Positions 1-8,915 of a stretch of DNA of 64,000 nt are shown here, in pieces. Made by a program: the position numbers and the translations under genes. A model generated the notes under the pieces. It did no database searches, was not told where the DNA came from, and worked only from the letters and a program-made list of their open reading frames with translations. The stretch comes from Prevotella melaninogenica (GTDB lineage: Bacteria > Bacteroidota > Bacteroidia > Bacteroidales > Bacteroidaceae): NCBI RefSeq assembly GCF_018127925.1, contig NZ_CP072347.1:1056501-1120500 (forward strand). Reading direction: 5' to 3'. How positions within the stretch are numbered: position 1 is the stretch's first letter; each line of letters opens with the position of its first letter.

Positions 1-4
1 AGGT

Positions 5-12
5 TATCTTTG
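5..12 (+). promoter_or_regulatory. -7 element of a Bacteroidota promoter
   Basis: TATCTTTG matches the TAnnTTTG element of Bacteroidota housekeeping promoters and lies 38 bases before the start codon at 51. The matching TTTG element would fall outside the window. Confidence 0.5.
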
Positions 13-50
13 CAAACAAATCATCTTAATATTTAATTTTAATAAACAAT

Positions 51-1532
51 ATGAAGAAAACAGTATTAGGCTTCATCGCCAGCTTCATGGTGCTTTCCGC
101 ACATGCCCAGGATATGAAAATAAAGAAGGGAACGGTATTACTTAATGAAACACCAGTAGCGCTTCTAAAAGAAGAGAAAAGAACGTGCGAATTGTCTACA
201 CTTGATGGGAAGCAAGTTCTTACGTTTTTCATTACCAATAAGACGAAACAAGGCATCAGCGCGCCAGAAGAGTGGCTTAAGTTTATATCGCCTGAGGGTG
301 CAGTCTTTGAATTACCTAATCCGCAAGATAGGATAGTTCTGTCCAATACGAAGTTTTTTGCCTACAAACTATTAGATAGCAAGCCCAATCTCCTCGCAGT
401 GAACGGCATCAAGAAATCTATCATTGATAACCTCTTCGCACAGGGTTCATGCCCTTTCTCTGCAAAATGGGACAGCATCTATACCGTTGTTAAAAAGATG
501 GAGAAAGCCGATGAAGAATTTACAGCACAGCATCCTTTCTTCATCAATGACGATGGCGACATTATCATCAACAAGGTGATGGTGGGTAAGGTTCTTGTCA
601 ATGAACCATCATTGGGCAAAAGAAACTATTATATTAAGGACCGCGTGGGCAACCAAGTTGCCGAGATTAAACTGGAATCGTGGACTAACAGCGAGAATTT
701 CAGCAATATAACAACCTGTGATGATAGGAAACTTCCTTTCTTAGAATACAAGACGGCATTTAAACTCTCTGAGAACGAGATGGCACATCGTATGGTGTCT
801 AAACTACTTGCAAACGGCTATACATTGGGAGATATGACGGAGGACGTTAAGCAGCGACTGGCTAACAAGGCTAAGGCAGAGGAACAACAGGCTGTTGAGA
901 AAGAACAACAGTTGGTGAACGATGCTAAAAAAGCTTCCGTGAACATCTATAATATGCCTGGCAAGGTGGTACTTGCTGATGGCACGACACACGAGGGAAA
1001 CATCACCATCATCTATGAATCTATTGAAAAGAAGATGGGTAAAGGCACTAATGGAATTCTCGATCTTGATGCTCCGGCAATGGGTTCTTCTGTAACACTA
1101 ACACACAATGATGCAAACGGCAATACTGAACAGAGGTTCAAGGCTGCTGACAACGTAACCGTCTATGCTGGTGGTAAGACCTATATCGGTACAAAGGGTT
1201 TAAAAGACAGTGCGTTAAGAAATGCTGGTGGTAGCAGTTCTATCAATATCGGAACACGTCATCCGCAGTTCTTCGAGGTTCTCTTTACCGATGGAAAAGG
1301 CAATTATATTCTGCAACATCCATTAGATAAAGACGAACTTTATTTGAAGTTGAAGGACAAAAATGGAGCTATCTATCTTGGCGATAAAGCCTTATTAGGT
1401 ACACGAAGTGAGAAGACAAGAATAAAACTGACGGCTGAATATCTGGATACCCCAAGTATGGATGCCGCTAAGTATGACACTCGTACGAAAGAAGGACTGC
1501 AACAACTTATTGCAGATTATGCAAAAAAATAG
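51..1532 (+). CDS. Secreted protein of unknown function
   Basis: A 493-residue protein with a Sec signal peptide: a Lys-Lys start, a hydrophobic stretch (LGFIASFMVLSAHA) and probable cleavage after HAQ near residue 20, so it should be periplasmic or outer-membrane associated. I recognise no catalytic motif. Residues about 265-295 are rich in Lys, Glu, Gln and Ala and probably form a short coiled coil. The C-terminal half has alternating short beta-like segments with the pattern 'VVLADGTTHEGNITI', as in beta-sandwich proteins. The ATG follows a clear promoter element at 5-12. The gene stands alone and ends before a hairpin at 1545-1574. It may be a lineage-restricted envelope protein. Confidence 0.75.
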   Translation: MKKTVLGFIASFMVLSAHAQDMKIKKGTVLLNETPVALLKEEKRTCELSTLDGKQVLTFFITNKTKQGISAPEEWLKFISPEGAVFELPNPQDRIVLSNTKFFAYKLLDSKPNLLAVNGIKKSIIDNLFAQGSCPFSAKWDSIYTVVKKMEKADEEFTAQHPFFINDDGDIIINKVMVGKVLVNEPSLGKRNYYIKDRVGNQVAEIKLESWTNSENFSNITTCDDRKLPFLEYKTAFKLSENEMAHRMVSKLLANGYTLGDMTEDVKQRLANKAKAEEQQAVEKEQQLVNDAKKASVNIYNMPGKVVLADGTTHEGNITIIYESIEKKMGKGTNGILDLDAPAMGSSVTLTHNDANGNTEQRFKAADNVTVYAGGKTYIGTKGLKDSALRNAGGSSSINIGTRHPQFFEVLFTDGKGNYILQHPLDKDELYLKLKDKNGAIYLGDKALLGTRSEKTRIKLTAEYLDTPSMDAAKYDTRTKEGLQQLIADYAKK

Positions 1533-1544
1533 AAGATAATCGTT

Positions 1545-1574
1545 CTCTAATCCCTTCGAGAGGAGGGATTAGAG
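1545..1574 (+). terminator. Hairpin after the secreted protein gene
   Basis: CTCTAATCCC (1545-1554) pairs with GGGATTAGAG (1565-1574) as a perfect 10-bp stem with a 10-base loop, starting 12 bases after the stop codon. There is no strong T-tract, so termination is likely but not certain. Confidence 0.5.
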
Positions 1575-1764
1575 CGAGATACTTGTTGTTTTAGATAATT
1601 GGTTTGTGTTGTAATCTCAACTTTTTTATTCTACAGGCATGAAATCAAATAATTTTATGTAAGTTTGCAAAGTATAAAAATCAATACTTGGCAAATAAGC
1701 TGTATGCTTCTTCTGCCTTGCTCATATAGTTTATTCATTGTTTAAAAATAAAATGATTTGATTA

Positions 1765-2274
1765 ATGATTGACGTCAAAGTAAAAGATAGCGATATACGC
1801 AAAGCCGTTGAAGAAGGAATGGACAGTTTTGTTCAGGTCTTTGTTGATGCCATTGGCAATGCAATAGATAATAAGTTGACATTGGAAGCTATGCAGCAAC
1901 TAAATGCTGATCAGATAACACTATTGGCATGGAGTTATCTTCATCAAGAAGTGATGGATGGCGGTTATGTCCAATTGATATACAATGGTTATGGTGCTTT
2001 TATCTTCAAAAATCCTTTTGCCGTAGCTATGCGCAACTGGGGAATTCGTGAACTATACACACACATTCGTCACGGAAAGAAATATTACGAAAAATATCAC
2101 GAGGCGATTGAAGCTGTTGAATCTGACGAAGATTTCATGGCTTTATACGAACAGATGCCAGAATTTGACGAGTTTGATGATGAATTTGTGGTCAATGAGG
2201 AACGATGGAGTGCAATGATTGCAGCCTATGTCGATGACCATATTGAGAATTTTGCAACAATTGAAAATGAATAA
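1765..2274 (+). CDS. DUF4375 / DMP19-like protein
   Basis: A 169-residue acidic protein without a signal peptide. The central part ([19 protein letters not shown], then [15 protein letters not shown] and a YEKYHEAI segment) resembles the DUF4375/DMP19 fold. A DMP19-type protein of Neisseria is described as a DNA mimic, but that function cannot be assumed here. The C-terminal 50 residues are dense in Asp and Glu. Its last 8 bases overlap the ATG of smpB, so the two are probably translated in a coupled way. A TAAGTTTG element at 1660-1667 may be the -7 element of its promoter. Confidence 0.7.
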   Translation: MIDVKVKDSDIRKAVEEGMDSFVQVFVDAIGNAIDNKLTLEAMQQLNADQITLLAWSYLHQEVMDGGYVQLIYNGYGAFIFKNPFAVAMRNWGIRELYTHIRHGKKYYEKYHEAIEAVESDEDFMALYEQMPEFDEFDDEFVVNEERWSAMIAAYVDDHIENFATIENE

Positions 2275-2746
2275 GGAACAACAAGAGAAAAGAAAGAAAT
2301 CACCTGTACAGATAAGAAACAAGAAAGCTTCTTTTGAGTATTTCTTCGTTGACACTTACACAGCAGGTATTGTTCTTACTGGTACGGAGATAAAGTCTAT
2401 ACGTGCTGGTAAGGCTTCGTTGGTTGATTCTTACTGCTATATTACAAAAGGTGAAATGTGGGTTCAGGGGATGAACATATCTCCTTATTTCTATGGCTCG
2501 TATGCCAATCATGAAGCAAAACGCCCACGAAAGCTCCTATTGAACCGAAAAGAAATACGCAACCTTGAGGCTGACTCAAAGACTCCTGGCTTCACCATTG
2601 TTCCAACACTTATCTTTATTGATGAGAACGGACGAGCAAAGGTTGACATAGCCTTGGCAAGAGGTAAGAAAGAATACGACAAACGACAAACACTAAAAGA
2701 AAAAGAAGACCGACGAGAAATGGATCGGGCAAAGAAACATTATTAA
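2267..2746 (+). CDS. smpB: SsrA-binding protein SmpB
   Basis: A 159-residue SmpB, the protein partner of tmRNA in trans-translation that rescues stalled ribosomes. Family hallmarks are the N-terminal basic stretch, [34 protein letters not shown], the SPY/NHE segment, and the Lys/Arg-rich tail ending [12 protein letters not shown] that inserts into the ribosomal decoding region. I chose the ATG at 2267, which overlaps the end of the upstream gene by 8 bases, because a longer frame from 2219 would add 16 residues absent from the family. metH starts 6 bases after its stop, so the two are probably cotranscribed. Confidence 0.95.
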   Translation: MNKEQQEKRKKSPVQIRNKKASFEYFFVDTYTAGIVLTGTEIKSIRAGKASLVDSYCYITKGEMWVQGMNISPYFYGSYANHEAKRPRKLLLNRKEIRNLEADSKTPGFTIVPTLIFIDENGRAKVDIALARGKKEYDKRQTLKEKEDRREMDRAKKHY

Positions 2747-2752
2747 AGCATA

Positions 2753-5500
2753 ATGAAGCTAAGGGATAACATTAAAGATAGAATACTGATTTTAGACGGT
2801 GCGATGGGTACTATGATTCAAGGATATGGGCTGACGGAGAAAGACTTCCGAGGTAACCTTGAACTTTTACAGATGCTTAATTATCAGGGTAATAATGATA
2901 TGTTGAACCTGTCACGTCCTGATATCATTGAGGATATTCATTGTCGTTATTTAGAGGCTGGAGCTGATATTATCAGTACAAATACCTTCTCTGCACAGCG
3001 CATTTCACAAGCGGATTACCACATGGAAAGCTTCTCTCGTGATATTGCCTTTGCAGGAGCAAAGCTTGCACGTAAGTGTGCTGATGAATATTCGACTGTA
3101 GATAAACCTCGTTATGTTGCAGGTAGTATTGGTCCGACGAACAAGACTTGTTCGATGTCGCCTGATGTAAGCGACCCTGCTAAGCGTGACCTTACGTATG
3201 ATGCACTCTTTGATGCTTATAGTGAGCAGGTAGCAGCGATGATAGAAGGGGGTATTGATGCTGTTTTGATTGAGACTATCTTTGATACGCTTAATGCTAA
3301 AGTAGCAATTGATGCATCTTTGTCAGAGATGAAGAAGGCGGGTGTTGATTTACCTATTATGCTGTCAGTGACCATTACCGACTTGTCTGGTAGAACGCTT
3401 AGTGGTCAGACACTCGATGCTTTCCTTGCGTCAGTATCGTCTTATCCTATCTTTTCTGTTGGTCTTAACTGTTCGTTCGGAGCAGAACAGATGCGCCCTT
3501 ATTTGAAGGAGTTGGCTGCTAAAGCACCTTATTATATAAGCATTCATCCAAATGCGGGTCTGCCTAACTCGATGGGAGAATATGATGAAACAGCAGAAAG
3601 CATGGTTCCACAAATGGCTTCATTTGTAGATGAAGGGCTTGTGAACATTATTGGTGGCTGTTGTGGAACAACGGAAGAGTTCATTGCTGGCTACGTAAAG
3701 GTTGTTGAGGGAAAGAAACCTCATATACCAGCTGATGCACCAAAGGAGATGATTCTCTCAGGACTTGAGCAGTTCCGATTGACCCCAGAAATATCATTTG
3801 TAAACGTTGGTGAGCGTTGTAATGTTGCTGGAAGCCGTAAGTTCCTTCGCTTAGTAAAAGAGAAGAACTATGAGGAGGCGCTGACGATTGCTCGTAAGCA
3901 GGTGGATGATGGTGCGTTGGTATTGGATATCAACATGGATGATGGCCTGTTGGAAGCTAAAGATGAGATGGCTCATTTCGTCAATATGATTTCATCAGAA
4001 CCAGAAATTGCTCGTGTTCCGTTGATGATTGACTCATCTGATTGGGAGGTAGTTGTATCTGCTTTGAAGTGTGTACAGGGAAAAGCCATTGTCAATTCGA
4101 TTTCTTTGAAGGAAGGAGAAGAACTCTTTATCCAACATGCAAAGGATGTACTGCGTTTCGGTGCAGCTGTTGTTGTGATGTGCTTTGATGAAGAGGGACA
4201 GGCAACAAGCTACGAGCGTCGTATCGAGATAGCTAATAGAGCTTATAAGATTCTTACTGAGAAAGTGGGTTTCCCACCTCAGGATATTATCTTCGACCCT
4301 AATATTCTTGCTATTTGTACGGGTATGAAGGAGCATAATAGCTATGCTGTCGATTTCATCCGTGCAACGGAATGGATAAAGAAGAACCTGCCTGGTGCGC
4401 ACGTTAGCGGTGGTGTAAGTAACCTTTCATTTAGTTTCCGAGGTAATAACTATATCCGTGAGGCTATGCATGCCGTATTCCTTTATCATGCCATTCAGGT
4501 TGGTATGGACTTTGGTATTGTCAATCCAGCTACCAAAGTGACATACGCCGATATCCCAGAAGACCATCTGAAGATAATTGAAGATGTTGTTTTAGATAGG
4601 GTAGAGGGAGCCGACGAACTACTGATAGAATTAGCTAACAAGATTCTTGAAGAAAAAGAAGCACAAAAGAATGGCGGTGCTACGCAGGAAGTAGCACAGG
4701 AAGCATGGCGTAATGATGCGTTGGAAGACAGATTAAAATATGCACTGCGCAAGGGTATTTCAACCTATTTGAATGAGGATATTCATGAAGCATTGGAGAA
4801 GTATCCACACGCTGTGAATATTATCGAAGGTCCTTTGATGCAGGGTATGAACGAAGTAGGCGACTTGTTCGGTGCTGGTAAGATGTTCTTACCACAGGTT
4901 GTCAAGACTGCCCGCACAATGAAAGATGCTGTAGCTATCCTTCAACCATATATTGAAAAGGAGAAGATAGACGGTAAGGCTATTGCAGGAAAGGTGCTAT
5001 TGGCTACTGTAAAGGGCGATGTGCACGATATTGGAAAGAATATTGTGGGTGTCGTTATGGCTTGTAACAACTATGAAGTAATTGATTTGGGCGTTATGGT
5101 GCCAGCTGATCAGATTATTAAGAAAGCCAAGGAAGAAAATGTAGATTTGATTGGACTGTCTGGTCTCATTACACCAAGCCTTCAGGAGATGGTAAATAGT
5201 GTTGTAGCTTTTAAGGAAGCAGGACTGAATATTCCTGTTATGATTGGTGGCGCAACAACCTCTCAACTTCATGTTGCACTGAAGATAGCTCCGTTATACG
5301 ATGCCCCAGTTGTGTGGGTTAAAGACGCTTCTGTCAATCCTTCCATAGCAGCAGCACTGCTTAATGAAAAAGAGTGTGAACATTTCTGCAAAGAGTTAGA
5401 CGCAACATACGAGCAACTCCGTGCAGGTTATAAAGAAGAACAACAAAAGGTTTTGTCTTTGAGTAAGGCAAGAGAGAACAAACTCAACCTTTTTGAGTAA
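2753..5500 (+). CDS. metH: Cobalamin-dependent methionine synthase lacking the activation domain
   Basis: A 915-residue MetH that moves a methyl group from methyltetrahydrofolate through cobalamin to homocysteine. In order: the homocysteine domain with zinc ligands in GLNCSFG and GGCCGTT, the folate (pterin) domain from about residue 340, the cap domain from about 640, and the B12 domain with GDVHDIGKN, where His758 is the lower cobalt ligand. The protein stops just after the B12 domain (ARENKLNLFE). The S-adenosylmethionine-binding reactivation domain of about 330 residues found in the 1227-residue E. coli enzyme is missing, with no sign of a frameshift. Reactivation would need a separate protein, none of which is visible here. 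No cobalamin riboswitch precedes it. It follows smpB by 6 bases. Confidence 0.95.
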   Translation: MKLRDNIKDRILILDGAMGTMIQGYGLTEKDFRGNLELLQMLNYQGNNDMLNLSRPDIIEDIHCRYLEAGADIISTNTFSAQRISQADYHMESFSRDIAFAGAKLARKCADEYSTVDKPRYVAGSIGPTNKTCSMSPDVSDPAKRDLTYDALFDAYSEQVAAMIEGGIDAVLIETIFDTLNAKVAIDASLSEMKKAGVDLPIMLSVTITDLSGRTLSGQTLDAFLASVSSYPIFSVGLNCSFGAEQMRPYLKELAAKAPYYISIHPNAGLPNSMGEYDETAESMVPQMASFVDEGLVNIIGGCCGTTEEFIAGYVKVVEGKKPHIPADAPKEMILSGLEQFRLTPEISFVNVGERCNVAGSRKFLRLVKEKNYEEALTIARKQVDDGALVLDINMDDGLLEAKDEMAHFVNMISSEPEIARVPLMIDSSDWEVVVSALKCVQGKAIVNSISLKEGEELFIQHAKDVLRFGAAVVVMCFDEEGQATSYERRIEIANRAYKILTEKVGFPPQDIIFDPNILAICTGMKEHNSYAVDFIRATEWIKKNLPGAHVSGGVSNLSFSFRGNNYIREAMHAVFLYHAIQVGMDFGIVNPATKVTYADIPEDHLKIIEDVVLDRVEGADELLIELANKILEEKEAQKNGGATQEVAQEAWRNDALEDRLKYALRKGISTYLNEDIHEALEKYPHAVNIIEGPLMQGMNEVGDLFGAGKMFLPQVVKTARTMKDAVAILQPYIEKEKIDGKAIAGKVLLATVKGDVHDIGKNIVGVVMACNNYEVIDLGVMVPADQIIKKAKEENVDLIGLSGLITPSLQEMVNSVVAFKEAGLNIPVMIGGATTSQLHVALKIAPLYDAPVVWVKDASVNPSIAAALLNEKECEHFCKELDATYEQLRAGYKEEQQKVLSLSKARENKLNLFE

Positions 5501-5598
5501 GTAGGAGGGCTTTCTATATAGACAAATGACATCGTGTTAAGAACCTTATTAACTAATGTTATTCTGTCTGTTTTCTATTTTTTCTTGATTTACTTTGG

Positions 5599-5625
5599 TG
5601 CTTTAATATTTTTTTGTTACTTTTG
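5599..5625 (+). promoter_or_regulatory. Bacteroidota-type promoter for the fimbrillin operon leader
   Basis: A TTTG near 5595-5598 lies about 20 bases before TTACTTTTGC, whose TACTTTTG matches TAnnTTTG. Transcription would start near 5630, about 380 bases before the first structural gene. Confidence 0.5.
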
Positions 5626-5649
5626 CCCCCGAATTAGAGAGTAATAACG

Positions 5650-5772
5650 ATGATACAAGCAATAAATATTAATTTTAATAAGCGTAGCGCCTTGCAAAAC
5701 AAAGGTGTTCGCCATGTTATTGCTATATCTAATTCATTGATGAACGAGAGTAAGAAAGTTGAAAAAAGATAG
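5650..5772 (+). CDS. Possible 40-codon leader ORF
   Basis: ATG at 5650 opens a 40-codon frame ending in TAG at 5770-5772. The peptide is basic at its end (ESKKVEKR) and matches nothing I know. It lies just after the promoter and before the CT repeat and terminator, so it could be a regulatory leader peptide, or simply a chance frame. Confidence 0.25.
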   Translation: MIQAININFNKRSALQNKGVRHVIAISNSLMNESKKVEKR

Positions 5773-5800
5773 CTAATTATTTGGTAGTTCCAAATATTTT

Positions 5801-5841
<41 letters not shown>

Positions 5842-5908
5842 AGCAGGTTTAACTAACTTTTTAATTTCTTTCGTACGCGCGCGAGGCTCGACGTGTACAA
5901 CCCTTGTA

Positions 5909-5946
5909 AACAAAGGACTTTTAGGAGTTTCCTTTGTTCTTTTTTG
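5909..5946 (+). terminator. Intrinsic terminator or attenuator in the leader
   Basis: AACAAAGGA (5909-5917) pairs with TCCTTTGTT (5930-5938), followed by CTTTTTTG. It lies after the promoter and CT tract but before the operon's first gene, so it can act as an attenuator. A short dyad TACAA-ccc-TTGTA lies just upstream. Confidence 0.6.
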
Positions 5947-6027
5947 TGCCTTTATGCGAAATGAATTTTTAGAAAATAAGAACGAAATAATAACTATATT
6001 TTATTAATAACAATGTTAGAAAATAAT

Positions 6028-6258
6028 ATGAAAAAGGAAAGAAAAAGAAAGTTACTGTACGTACAGCCTTCTTGTAGTGTTATAGCCACATGTGTTGAGC
6101 ATTACCTTTGTGATGTTTCTGTAACTCCAAATGGCAGTAGTTCAACCCAAGAGTCATGGGGAAGTGAGCAGACTCATACAGGAACCGTTATCATTGGAGA
6201 CGGAACAGGCGTAGCTCCAGCAAAGCGACAAATTAGCTGGGGTGAGAATGATGATTAA
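6028..6258 (+). CDS. Small protein upstream of the fimbrillin-like lipoprotein
   Basis: A 76-residue protein starting KKERKRKLLYVQPSCSVIA. An ATG at 6013 would add five residues. It has no signal peptide or membrane segment; the middle is rich in Ser, Thr and Gly and the end is QISWGENDD. Small genes of this kind, with a basic start followed by a Val/Cys-containing segment, often precede surface lipoprotein genes in Prevotella. Their function is not known to me. It ends 30 bases before the lipoprotein start and is probably in the same transcript. Confidence 0.6.
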   Translation: MKKERKRKLLYVQPSCSVIATCVEHYLCDVSVTPNGSSSTQESWGSEQTHTGTVIIGDGTGVAPAKRQISWGENDD

Positions 6259-6288
6259 TAATACTAAAATATTAAATTATACATAGAA

Positions 6289-8004
6289 ATGAAGAAACAA
6301 TATTTTTTAGCTATAGCAATGTTCATGCTGTTGACAGTGTTTGCGGCATGTTCAAGTGATGATAATTTAGACAATGGCAAAGGAAAGGTTGATGTAGCCT
6401 CAAAATTCGAGTTTCCTGTCACCTTTGCAGATTATAATAGTGATGTGCAAGTAGGCAATACTCGTGCAGCAGCAAACTCTTCTGACACGCTGAAGCATGA
6501 GTTCGTCAACATGGGTAATGGTATTGTTGCTGATGTGACTTTACAGAGAGACAAGGAAAACTTGTCTGGTAATCCTGATAAGAGTGCAAGTACACGTGCG
6601 TTGACAAACGATAGCTATACGATGCTTGCATATCAAGGGGGAACCTTAAAAGGTGAACTAAAAGGATTTATCTCTGGTGGTAGCTTTGTTCCGAATGCAG
6701 GGGATCCTACTGCAATGTCTTTAGCACCAGGCAACTATGATTTTGTACTTTATCCCACTTCCCGTTTTACACGTAGCGGCAACAATTTGACACCAACGTC
6801 TGCAAATGAATATGCCATATTAGGGCGAACCAATTATACAGTCACTGCCACTCCACAGAAGCAGAAAGTTTCATTTGCAATGAAGCATACGGCTGCCCGT
6901 GTAAGAGTAAAGTTCAATACTTATATCAAGGTTCAGCCAAGTTATTTTGATGTAAGCTTCTCAGCAGCAAATCCTGCAGAAGTCCCAAGTTCTGCTGTTT
7001 ACGATGCTGCTACAGGTACATGGAGCACTTCTGGCACAGGAGGATCTTTCGGTTTTGGTGGTAGTAGTGCTTGGACAGAAAGTAATAATGGATCTGGTGT
7101 TTATAGCTATACATCTCCTGATTACTCTTATATTTTCCCTGGTTCAAATATTACGAATCTCAAGGCAACCTTTACTAATGCTACAATTTATACAGAAAAC
7201 CTTAATGGTAAAAGCCTTACTTTTGCTTTGACCCCAGTATTGGCATCAGTTGCAAATGGTTCTTATCTTATTAGCATAACATTCCATTATAATTTCCTTT
7301 ACTTGATGACCGATGGTAGCACAGGGTTGTTTTCTGAGACTACGTATGGAGGTGGAACAAAGACTCCGATTGCTGTTGTTATTAGTCAAAGTAAAAAACT
7401 AGCTGCAGCATTAGAGAATACGTCATTTAGTATCGGTGGTTTATTTTATTCTGGTCAAGTTAATAGTAGTGTAGTAAATGTTCCACCATTTACACCTTGG
7501 ACAGGTTCAGGAGTTTTTTCCTCTGATGGTGCTGATGGTTATAAGTTTACATGGGAAGCATCAGGTAGTGCAGATGGTACAACAATAAAGGCAAATGAAC
7601 AGACTAGCTATCCCGCTTTTTATAGTGCAGCACATTACACTCCTACATTGCCCGCAGGAAAAACTCTTACTGGTTCTATTGTTGGCAAGAAGTGGTTTTT
7701 ACCAAGTTTAGGTGAAGTATTAAGGATTTATCCTGCATTAAAAGATCTAGATACCTCTGCAGGTTTTTATGCACGTGATATGGGAGGTGGAATGATAGAT
7801 AATACCTTTTGGCAGTTAGGTATGTATTCACCTGGAAATCCATCGGGCATGGCTTCGATGGCGTTTAGTCAAGTCAATGGAGTCTTACATACTGGATTAA
7901 TGATAACAAGTAGTCAATCTGATACAGGGCAGCCTATAATGGCAAACTTTTGGATAGAAATAGGTGCCTTTAATGGTGGTGTTCGCCCTTTCATTCATTA
8001 TTAA
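6289..8004 (+). CDS. Fimbrillin family lipoprotein
   Basis: A 571-residue lipoprotein. The signal peptide ends in a lipobox (TVFAAC, Cys near residue 21), followed by SSDDN as in outer-surface Bacteroidota lipoproteins. An Arg near residue 60 in VGNTRAAAN suits processing by a gingipain-like protease, as in type V pili. The middle matches the two-sandwich layout of fimbrillin-like proteins (LAPGNYDFVLYPTS, KQKVSFAMKHTAARVRVKF). The C-terminal part, with KKWFLPSLGEVLRIYP and GVRPFIHY, resembles tip or accessory adhesin domains rather than a major shaft subunit. Expression may vary through the CT tract and attenuator upstream. Confidence 0.8.
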   Translation: MKKQYFLAIAMFMLLTVFAACSSDDNLDNGKGKVDVASKFEFPVTFADYNSDVQVGNTRAAANSSDTLKHEFVNMGNGIVADVTLQRDKENLSGNPDKSASTRALTNDSYTMLAYQGGTLKGELKGFISGGSFVPNAGDPTAMSLAPGNYDFVLYPTSRFTRSGNNLTPTSANEYAILGRTNYTVTATPQKQKVSFAMKHTAARVRVKFNTYIKVQPSYFDVSFSAANPAEVPSSAVYDAATGTWSTSGTGGSFGFGGSSAWTESNNGSGVYSYTSPDYSYIFPGSNITNLKATFTNATIYTENLNGKSLTFALTPVLASVANGSYLISITFHYNFLYLMTDGSTGLFSETTYGGGTKTPIAVVISQSKKLAAALENTSFSIGGLFYSGQVNSSVVNVPPFTPWTGSGVFSSDGADGYKFTWEASGSADGTTIKANEQTSYPAFYSAAHYTPTLPAGKTLTGSIVGKKWFLPSLGEVLRIYPALKDLDTSAGFYARDMGGGMIDNTFWQLGMYSPGNPSGMASMAFSQVNGVLHTGLMITSSQSDTGQPIMANFWIEIGAFNGGVRPFIHY

Positions 8005-8067
8005 GAGATTGCAAAGCCTAAGGAATAGAACAAGGCTATTATAGCAAGCTATAATATTAACAAAACG

Positions 8068-8100
8068 CTCCGTGGGCTAAAAGGTCTCAAGCCCACGGAG
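8068..8100 (+). terminator. Hairpin after the fimbrillin gene
   Basis: CTCCGTGGGCT (8068-8078) pairs perfectly with AGCCCACGGAG (8090-8100). It lies between the lipoprotein stop and the HU-like start. It is stable but has no T-tract afterwards, so it could also be a 5' structure of the HU-like mRNA. Confidence 0.5.
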
Positions 8101-8132
8101 TTATCACAAAGAGAGACCACCTAAATAACAAT

Positions 8133-8603
8133 ATGGCTAATAAACCTATTCAATTTATCTTAAAAGAGCAGAAGCTGAACATTGGAAAACAAGCAGGAAA
8201 GACTGTTATTGTTGCTCGTCCAACAGGTAGGCAGCGTGTAGACTTCCGTAACTTTTGTGAACGTATTTCGAAGTCAACAACCTTTAATGCGCAAGAGGTA
8301 GCTGCCGTGCTTAATCTTGCCAGCGAAACCGCTCGTGATATTGTAGCCAATGGTGACATCGTAGAGTTTGGCGACCTTGGAACATTGACTCCTTCGTTTA
8401 AGAGTAAGGCTGTCTTGAAAGGCGAACAGTTTCGTGCGCAACAGCACATTGAGAAGCCTGTTGTGAAACTCCTTGCCTCTCGTAAGTATTTCACGCTAAA
8501 CGATGTTACCTTTGAGCAGGTAACACCAGGGGAAAAGAAGGCAAAGACGGAAAAGAAGACAGAGAAAAAGAACGAAAATCCAGGTCCTGTTCCTGCAGAT
8601 TAA
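8133..8603 (+). CDS. HU-like DNA-binding protein with a charged tail
   Basis: A 156-residue member of the histone-like HU/IHF-related group common in Bacteroidota, longer than classic HU (about 90 residues). Residues about 20-125 carry the fold: helices (NFCERISKSTTFNAQEVAAVL), the turn DIVEFGDLGTLTPSF, and a basic beta arm region. The final 25 residues are Lys/Glu-rich (GEKKAKTEKKTEKK) and probably disordered. It should bend or coat DNA as a nucleoid protein. A stable hairpin precedes it and the palindrome array at 8640-8699 follows it. Confidence 0.85.
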   Translation: MANKPIQFILKEQKLNIGKQAGKTVIVARPTGRQRVDFRNFCERISKSTTFNAQEVAAVLNLASETARDIVANGDIVEFGDLGTLTPSFKSKAVLKGEQFRAQQHIEKPVVKLLASRKYFTLNDVTFEQVTPGEKKAKTEKKTEKKNENPGPVPAD

Positions 8604-8639
8604 TAAAGATACAATTCGTTAGTCTAAGATATTCAATGT

Positions 8640-8699
8640 AAAGTTCGCGAACAAATTCAAAAAAGTTCGCGAACTTTTTTCGATTTGTTCGCGAACTTT
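8640..8699. repeat. Three GTTCGCGAAC palindromes at 22-bp spacing
   Basis: GTTCGCGAAC occurs at 8643-8652, 8665-8674 and 8687-8696, each start exactly 22 bp from the last. The middle copy sits in a perfect 22-bp palindrome flanked by A6 and T6. The whole block 8640-8699 is close to one 60-bp palindrome, because the outer copies continue into complementary AAAT and ATTT. T-runs after copies 2 and 3 mean it could terminate transcription in both directions. Confidence 0.95.
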
Positions 8700-8800
8700 T
8701 TTGTGTTTGTCATAGCTATCTGTTTAGGTTGATAAATCACAAGATGTAAGAGTTTATAGTAGTCTACGACTTTGAGACATCTAAAAAGGACAGGAATTAT

Positions 8801-8831
8801 TTTGTTTTGTCTTTGAATTATAGTACTTTTG
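8801..8831 (+). promoter_or_regulatory. Promoter for map
   Basis: TTTG (8801-8804), 19 bases, then TACTTTTG (8824-8831): a full match to the Bacteroidota consensus, about 85 bases before the map start. Confidence 0.7.
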
Positions 8832-8915
8832 CAAAGACTAAGTAGCATATAAGGAGAAAAGATTGTTTTCTTGTACTTATTTGCTTAATTCTTGCAAAAA
8901 GATAAAATTAACGAT

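Noticed and set aside
5501-5600. Riboswitch for cobalamin or SAM near metH
   Set aside because: No structure of either class was recognised before smpB-metH or after it.
8640-8699. CRISPR-like array from three palindromes at 22 bp
   Set aside because: Units are 10-bp palindromes with 12-base A/T spacers that are not unique, and no cas genes are near. The 22-bp arrays at 37659 and 57013 fail for the same reasons.
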